From Desulfovibrio sp. (GTDB lineage Bacteria > Desulfobacterota > Desulfovibrionia > Desulfovibrionales > Desulfovibrionaceae): DNA of 9,974 nucleotides. The stretch lies in the NCBI GenBank assembly GCA_003512875.1, contig DONZ01000203.1, positions 1 to 9,974 of the forward strand, written 5' to 3'. Both the position numbers and the translations under genes were made by a program. Position 1 is the stretch's first letter; each line of letters opens with the position of its first letter. Shown piece by piece: positions 6,128 through 9,974 of this stretch. The notes below the pieces were generated by a model. That model searched no databases. It was not told where the DNA came from and saw nothing but the letters and a program-made list of their open reading frames with translations.

Positions 6128-6186
6128 ACTTTCTTTCTTTGGTATATATTTGATGTGTTCGTCAATCGAAACCAAAGAAGGAAAGT
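6128..6186 (+). promoter_or_regulatory. leader hairpin masking the tnpA ribosome binding site
   Basis: The arms 6128-6143 and 6171-6186 pair over 16 bases with a single U-G wobble (6134/6180). The right arm contains the GAAGGAAAG ribosome binding site (6177-6185) that precedes the ATG at 6192. The loop holds a small inner hairpin (6150-6155 with 6160-6165). IS200 transposase mRNA is known to carry such a structure, which suppresses translation and keeps transposition low. Confidence 0.8.
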
Positions 6187-6191
6187 TTTTT

Positions 6192-6535
6192 ATGAATGAG
6201 AACCAGAGGTTATCCCATACCAAATGGAGTTACAAACCTTACATTGTATTCGCACAAAAATTTCGGCGTAAGGAAATATATTTGAAAATGAAAGATGATA
6301 GAGGAAAAATTTTAAGGCAGTGTTGTGACCAAAAAAAGGTACGTTCTTAGAAAAGGTGCTGACCGGTCCGTGTGCTGGTTATCATTCCCCTTAACCTAGG
6401 CGTGTCTGCATTCATGGGATATTTGAAAAAAAACGCTCTTTGATGATTTGATAGCTATGCCAATCTGAAATATGAATATGGAAAATGTTGGATGCAGCAG
6501 GGCGGACTACAGAAGCAATAAAAGCGTATGGTTGA
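6192..6535 (+). pseudogene. tnpA: broken IS200-type transposase (TnpA, Y1 HUH family)
   Basis: The intact family member is a small single-strand DNA transposase using an HUH metal site and one catalytic Tyr. The first 52 codons (6192-6350) read NQRLSHTKW...FAQKFRRKEIYL..., a clear match to the TnpA N-terminus (LSHTKW...YHVVF.PKYRRK), then stop at TAG 6348. Reading on in the same frame past stops at 6348 and 6360 gives VLVIIPLNLGVSAFMGYLKK (6372-6431), matching the family's HVHMLVSIPPKLSVSAFMGYLKGK. Two TGA codons follow at 6441-6446, then FDSYANLKYEYGKCW (6447-6491). After a frameshift near 6492-6511, GRTTEAIKAY (about 6500-6529) resumes the VGRNTxAIKxYI tail. The HUH dipeptide is replaced (VRV) and the segment with the catalytic Tyr (RGYYVDTVG in relatives) is missing. 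No functional protein is possible. Confidence 0.85.
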
Positions 6536-6603
6536 AATCTGTTTGTGCATGAAATGCGGCAGGCATGAGGCAAGGCAGGAGTTTGGCATGCGCATTAAAT
6601 ATC

Positions 6604-6630
6604 TTGACAGGCATGTTTTTTGAGTATAAT
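6604..6630 (+). promoter_or_regulatory. sigma-70 promoter of the antiporter gene
   Basis: TTGACA (6604-6609) and TATAAT (6625-6630) both match consensus perfectly but are only 15 bases apart rather than 17. A slightly later -10 (TAATAT, 6627-6632) would give 17. Transcription would begin around 6637, leaving a leader of about 43 bases. The short spacing plus the palindrome over the start suggests a promoter whose output is controlled. Confidence 0.7.
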
Positions 6631-6634
6631 ATTA

Positions 6635-6648
6635 AAATGTCGACATTT
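6635..6648. promoter_or_regulatory. palindromic operator at the antiporter transcription start
   Basis: AAATGTCGACATTT is a perfect 14-base palindrome placed 5 bases after the -10 box, over the predicted start. With one or two unpaired bases, symmetry extends outward (ATATT 6629-6633 with AATAT 6651-6655), overlapping the -10. There is no loop, so RNA folding is unlikely. A dimeric repressor bound here would block the promoter. The regulator is not identifiable from this window. Confidence 0.5.
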
Positions 6649-6668
6649 AAAATATATTAAAAATAGCT

Positions 6669-6674
6669 GGAGGG
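6669..6674 (+). promoter_or_regulatory. ribosome binding site that fixes the antiporter start
   Basis: GGAGGG lies 5 bases before the ATG at 6680. The frame is open upstream to a TTG at 6620, but that start would fall within the promoter, upstream of the predicted transcription start, so 6680 is preferred. Confidence 0.85.
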
Positions 6675-6679
6675 TTCGC

Positions 6680-8077
6680 ATGGAAGAAAAAAGAAAAGAA
6701 TTTTTGCCCATGTACGGCGGAATATGGGGAGGCATGGTTCCTCTTGCAATTCTTATTGTCGGTTTGGTTTGGCTGTCTGTTGCGGAACGCGGCGGGACAA
6801 AACCTTTTTGGGCATGCGGCTGGCTTGCGCTTGCAGGCGGTTTGTTTTTTGCAAAAGATAAAGCCGAATACTGCAAAGCCGCAATGCGGGGTATCGGCAA
6901 TCAAACAGGCATAGTCATTGTCACGGCATGGCTTTTTGCAGGTGTGTTTGGAAAAATCATGGCTGCCGGCGGGTTGGTGAACGGTTTATTGTGGTTAGGC
7001 ATGTCCACCGGAGCGCAGGAAGGCATTTTTACGACCCTTGTTTTTATAACAGCGATGCTTTTTTCTCTGGGTACGGGAACAAGTACGGGAACATGCCTTT
7101 CTTTGACTCCGGTATTGTATCCCGCAGGGATTTTTCTCGGCTGCGATCCCGTTTTATTGGGAACGGCGATTTTATCGGGAGCCGCTTTTGGCGATAACTT
7201 GGCGCCCATTTCCGATACGACCATTGTTTCCGCTTATACGCAAGGCGCTGAAATGCGCGATGTCGTCCGCAGCCGTTTCCCGCTGGCTATGGCTGCCGCA
7301 TGTATTTCCGCTGTTGTTTTCTTGTTTTTCGGCGGCGGAGGAGATGTGAATATTCTGCCTGATTTGAATGCGCAGCTCAATCCAAAAGGGGCGTTTTTGC
7401 TGCTTGCGATGGCGGTTGTCGTGGTGAGCGCATTAATGGGACGCCACATCATTGAATCCCTCATTTACGGCAATGTTTGCGCCATGCTTATCAGCGTGGC
7501 GATCGGAACGTTGCATTTTTCGGATTTCTTCGGCATTCCTGAAGCCGGGCAAAGCACTGGTCTTATTCAAAGCGGTATTGACGGTGTTGTAGGGGCGATT
7601 ATTTTCGCTGTGTTAATTTTGGCTGTGACCCAGATTTTGGTTGAATGCGGAATTTTGGAAAAAATTCTTGAATTTGCGAACAGGAGCATTGTCGCGACAG
7701 TATCGCAAGCCGAATTGTTCATTATCGGCGTAACGGTCGCCGCTTCCATTCCGATTTCTGCAAACGCGCCGGCGTTGCTTCTCGTCGGACCGTCTCTTGT
7801 CCGTCCTATGGGTGAGAAGTTCAATTTGGCGGCGGCAAGGCGGGCCAATCTTATGGACTGTGCCGTATGCACGATATTTTTTATTTTACCGTGGCACATC
7901 GCTGTTGCCGTATGGTATGGCGCATTGGTGACGGCTTCGGAAACATGGGGATTTGAAGCTCCTGCTGTCAGTTCCGCATTAATGAACCCTTATTCTTGGG
8001 CTTTGCTTGCGGTTATTCTTTTCTCCGCCCTTACCGGTTGGAACAGGAAGTTTGAAAACTCCGGGCAGACAACATAA
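6680..8077 (+). CDS. NhaC-family Na+/H+ antiporter-like membrane protein
   Basis: A 465-residue inner-membrane protein with roughly a dozen hydrophobic segments (for example about 14-33, 77-95, 115-133, 201-219, 237-253, 303-322, 343-360, 392-415, 437-453). The diagnostic NhaC-family motifs are GTGTSTGTCLSLTPVLYPAG at 131-150 and GDNLAPISDTTIVSA at 171-185, and a second, related polar break occurs near SIPISANAPALLLVGPSL at 356-373, consistent with the inverted-repeat fold of this transporter class. Family members exchange sodium for protons; some swap organic acids or amino acids (the malate-lactate exchanger MleN is one), so the substrate is open and no gene symbol is given. It stands alone, with its own promoter, a palindromic operator and a terminator. 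Length is close to the family norm, and codon use looks like the neighbours. Confidence 0.9.
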   Translation: MEEKRKEFLPMYGGIWGGMVPLAILIVGLVWLSVAERGGTKPFWACGWLALAGGLFFAKDKAEYCKAAMRGIGNQTGIVIVTAWLFAGVFGKIMAAGGLVNGLLWLGMSTGAQEGIFTTLVFITAMLFSLGTGTSTGTCLSLTPVLYPAGIFLGCDPVLLGTAILSGAAFGDNLAPISDTTIVSAYTQGAEMRDVVRSRFPLAMAAACISAVVFLFFGGGGDVNILPDLNAQLNPKGAFLLLAMAVVVVSALMGRHIIESLIYGNVCAMLISVAIGTLHFSDFFGIPEAGQSTGLIQSGIDGVVGAIIFAVLILAVTQILVECGILEKILEFANRSIVATVSQAELFIIGVTVAASIPISANAPALLLVGPSLVRPMGEKFNLAAARRANLMDCAVCTIFFILPWHIAVAVWYGALVTASETWGFEAPAVSSALMNPYSWALLAVILFSALTGWNRKFENSGQTT

Positions 8078-8099
8078 CCGCTGTTTTTGTTCAAATAAT

Positions 8100-8131
8100 A
8101 AAAAAGGATTGGAATTGCCCAATCCTTTTTT
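8100..8131. terminator. bidirectional terminator between antiporter and glutamine synthetase genes
   Basis: AAAAAGGATTGG (8101-8112) pairs with CCAATCCTTTTT (8119-8130) around the loop AATTGC; A8100 with T8131 adds a thirteenth pair. The T run on the right serves plus-strand transcripts and the A run on the left serves minus-strand ones. It lies 22 bases after the antiporter stop and 39 bases beyond the glutamine synthetase stop, exactly between the convergent genes. Further T runs follow at 8135-8150. Confidence 0.92.
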
Positions 8132-8170
8132 GTATTTTTTTCGTTTTTTCTATCTTGTTTCAGCCGTATG

Positions 8171-9974
8171 CTATTTTACGAAAAGCATGTGCTGATAGCT
8201 CGGGAACGGCCATAAATCTTCCGCAACCAAGGTTTCCAAGCTGTCGGCGAGCGTTCTGAGTTCCTGCATGGCGACAAGGATTTTGCTGCGGCAGTGTTCC
8301 GCTTCCGTCATTTGGATATTAGGCGCAAGTCCGGGATTTTTCTGCACATTGATACGTTCTTTTTCGTCCACAGGGTCGAAATTGATTTGAACTTGCAGTT
8401 CGCGGATAGCCATGTCAAGTTTGAGTATGAGTTCGCTCATTTCTTTGAGGAGCTTATCGGAATTTTCAATACCCAAGCCTGAAAGGACGTTCGCATTTTT
8501 GGCAAGTTCCGTCTGATAGCGGATGGCGGCGGGATAAATGTTCGTGCGGGCCATGCTTAAAGCAAGTTTCGCTTCCGTATGGGTTGTTTTGATATATTGC
8601 TCGAAATACACTTCCTGGCGGGAACGCAGTTCTTCACGGCAAAGCACGTTGTAGCGCGTGCAAAGGTCGATGATTTCCGGACTGGTGAAAACGGGAAGCG
8701 CGTCCGGGGTATGGGGGTGAATGGGCAATTTGCGGCGTTCGGCTTCCTTGTGCCAGACTTTGGAATATCCGTCGCCGTTGAATAAAACCGCGCTGTGTTC
8801 TTCAACGATATAAGCCACAAGCTTTTGCACCGCTTCGCCGAGGGTGCAGTTTTTTTGCAGTTCACGTTCGAGGAAGGTGGCGGAAAAATCAAGGCTTTCG
8901 GCAAGCATGGTATTCAAAGCGACTATGGAACCGGCAGGATTTTGGGAAGAGCCGACGGCCCTGAATTCAAAACGGTTGCCCACAAAAGCGAAAGGACTGG
9001 TACGGTTTCTGTCGCCCGGGTCGGCGGGAATGGGAGGAAGCGTATCGACACCGATATTCATGATACGTTTTTTGCGGCTTCCTTTCACTTCTCCTATTCT
9101 GAACTGATCCAAAATATCCTGGAGTTGGTCGCCGAGGAAAAGGGACATGATGGCAGGCGGGGCTTCGTGCGCGCCAAGACGGAAATCATTGGAAGCGGAA
9201 GCAACCGTTGCGCGCAGGAAAGCGCCGTATTTATGGACGGCGCGAATGACGGCACAAAGGAAAACCAGGAATTGGGCATTGTCGTGAGGGGTTTCCCCCG
9301 GTTCGAAAAGGTTGCCGATTTCCTTATTGCCAATGGAATAGTTCACGTGTTTTCCGGAACCGTTCAGCCCTTGGAAAGGTTTTTCATGGAGAATGCAGAC
9401 AAGATTATGTTTTCTCGCCACACGGCGGAGAATGGTCATGATCAGTTGGTTGTGGTCGGTGGCGAGGTTTGCGGATTCGTACAGAGGGGCGATTTCATAT
9501 TGGCTGGGAGCAACTTCGTTATGGCGTGTTTTTACGGGAATGCCAAGTTTGTAGAGCTCTTGTTCCACTTCAATCATAAAGGCGAAAACGCGTTCGGGAA
9601 TAACGCCGTAATATTGGTCTTCAAATTCCTGTCCTTTTGGAGGTTTCGCACCGAAAAGGGTGCGTCCAGCAATGAGCAGATCAGGACGTTTCATGACGTA
9701 ATCACGGTCGACAAGGAAATATTCCTGTTCCAAACCGCCGTTTGCCGCAATAGGCAGATTGGTTTCAACGCCGAAAAGTTTTAAAACTCGTTGGGCTTGT
9801 TTATTGACAGCTTGGTTGGAGCGCAAAAGAGGTGTTTTTTTATCAAGAGCCAGACCGGTCCATGAAAGGAAAAGCGTCGGAATGCAAAGAACTATGCCCC
9901 CTGCGTTTTCCATGACGTAGGCGGGGCTTGTTACGTCCCAAGCCGTATATCCGCGGGGTTCAAAGGGCGAGCGA
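8171..9974 (-). CDS. glnN: type III glutamine synthetase (GlnN), N-terminus outside the window
   Basis: Cytosolic enzyme joining ammonia to glutamate at the cost of ATP, for nitrogen assimilation. The frame is open from the right edge to the TAG at 8171-8173, giving about 600 residues; GSIII proteins are usually a little over 700, so roughly 100 or more are missing. Reading from the edge: [18 protein letters not shown], closely matching the [23 protein letters not shown] block (9911-9973); [10 protein letters not shown] with metal-binding glutamates (9704-9733); [10 protein letters not shown] (9494-9523); the ATP-region NGSGKHVN (9341-9364); [11 protein letters not shown] (9149-9181); and [20 protein letters not shown] (8948-9007). 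The C-terminal helical part after about 8700 is the GSIII-specific extension. The in-frame ATG at 9913 is internal, not the start. The promoter is outside the window; the 3' end shares a two-way terminator with the antiporter gene. Confidence 0.96.
   Translation of the reverse strand, partial: RSPFEPRGYTAWDVTSPAYVMENAGGIVLCIPTLFLSWTGLALDKKTPLLRSNQAVNKQAQRVLKLFGVETNLPIAANGGLEQEYFLVDRDYVMKRPDLLIAGRTLFGAKPPKGQEFEDQYYGVIPERVFAFMIEVEQELYKLGIPVKTRHNEVAPSQYEIAPLYESANLATDHNQLIMTILRRVARKHNLVCILHEKPFQGLNGSGKHVNYSIGNKEIGNLFEPGETPHDNAQFLVFLCAVIRAVHKYGAFLRATVASASNDFRLGAHEAPPAIMSLFLGDQLQDILDQFRIGEVKGSRKKRIMNIGVDTLPPIPADPGDRNRTSPFAFVGNRFEFRAVGSSQNPAGSIVALNTMLAESLDFSATFLERELQKNCTLGEAVQKLVAYIVEEHSAVLFNGDGYSKVWHKEAERRKLPIHPHTPDALPVFTSPEIIDLCTRYNVLCREELRSRQEVYFEQYIKTTHTEAKLALSMARTNIYPAAIRYQTELAKNANVLSGLGIENSDKLLKEMSELILKLDMAIRELQVQINFDPVDEKERINVQKNPGLAPNIQMTEAEHCRSKILVAMQELRTLADSLETLVAEDLWPFPSYQHMLFVK

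Larger units (their letters stand above)
6070..6535 (+). mobile_element. decayed IS200/IS605-family insertion sequence
   Basis: The stretch holds, in order, an IS200-type left-end hairpin (6087-6105), a long hairpin covering the transposase ribosome binding site (6128-6186), and a broken TnpA reading frame (6192-6535). This order is the known plan of IS200-group elements, which lack terminal inverted repeats and carry a single small Y1 transposase gene. The left tip is probably within about 20 bases of the hairpin, immediately next to the flgH terminator; the exact base cannot be fixed. The right end is not recognisable; between 6536 and the antiporter promoter at 6604 I see nothing coding, and this may hold the eroded right end. 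The span is shorter than the roughly 700 bases of an intact IS200, so internal deletions are likely. Confidence 0.8.

Noticed and set aside
6553..6596. AATGCG/CGCATT inverted repeat as the right end of the IS200 relic
   Set aside because: Six-base arms 32 bases apart with mismatched interior; too weak to call a right-end hairpin.
6620..6679. N-terminal extension of the antiporter to a TTG at 6620
   Set aside because: It would begin inside the promoter, before the predicted transcription start; GGAGGG is placed for the ATG at 6680.
8795..9784. A 329-codon open frame on the plus strand opposite the glutamine synthetase gene
   Set aside because: It lies wholly antisense to a clearly conserved GSIII protein whose motifs fill the minus strand; long antisense frames are common over such genes, and it has no recognisable domain.

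Overview
The window reads as the chromosome of a Gram-negative, flagellated bacterium. P- and L-ring assembly genes (flgA, flgH) imply an outer membrane. A sigma-54 type promoter before the flagellar genes, the gene order flgF-flgG-flgA-flgH, and the mid-40s GC content (judged by eye, not counted) suggest an AT-leaning relative of Desulfovibrio (Desulfovibrionaceae). That placement is inference and could be tested by a protein search with HtpG or FlgG.

Layout from left to right: (1) 1-293, the end of an unrecognised small gene. (2) 294-353, a short leader holding a hairpin that buries the ribosome binding site of htpG and runs into seven Ts. (3) 354-2330, htpG, the Hsp90 chaperone. (4) 2331-2646, a gene-free stretch with two back-to-back intrinsic terminators, an A/T-rich dyad and a textbook GG-N10-GC sigma-54 promoter. 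(5) 2647-6024, the flagellar rod/ring operon flgF-flgG-flgA-flgH, closed by a terminator; flgI and flgJ, which often follow flgH, are absent. (6) About 6070-6535, a decayed IS200/IS605-family insertion sequence whose left-end hairpin and SD-masking hairpin remain intact while its transposase has stops, a frameshift and lost catalytic motifs. (7) 6604-6679, a strong promoter (TTGACA/TATAAT) with a perfect 14-bp palindrome at the predicted start of transcription. (8) 6680-8077, an NhaC-family Na+/H+ antiporter-like membrane protein. (9) 8100-8131, a two-way terminator shared with (10) 8171-9974, a convergent type III glutamine synthetase gene on the minus strand, cut by the right edge.

How the parts work together: the operon supplies the proximal and distal rod proteins (FlgF, FlgG), the periplasmic P-ring chaperone (FlgA) and the outer-membrane L-ring lipoprotein (FlgH), i.e. 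the section of the flagellum crossing periplasm and outer membrane. It appears to be switched on by sigma-54 and an activator not in this window. htpG, the antiporter and glutamine synthetase are independent units, each fenced off by its own promoter or terminator where visible.

No new multi-gene system is present. The items most worth a second look are the SD-masking hairpin in front of htpG (heat-sensing RNA switch or terminator), the IS200 relic with preserved RNA structures beside a shortened flagellar operon, and the palindromic operator of the antiporter gene.
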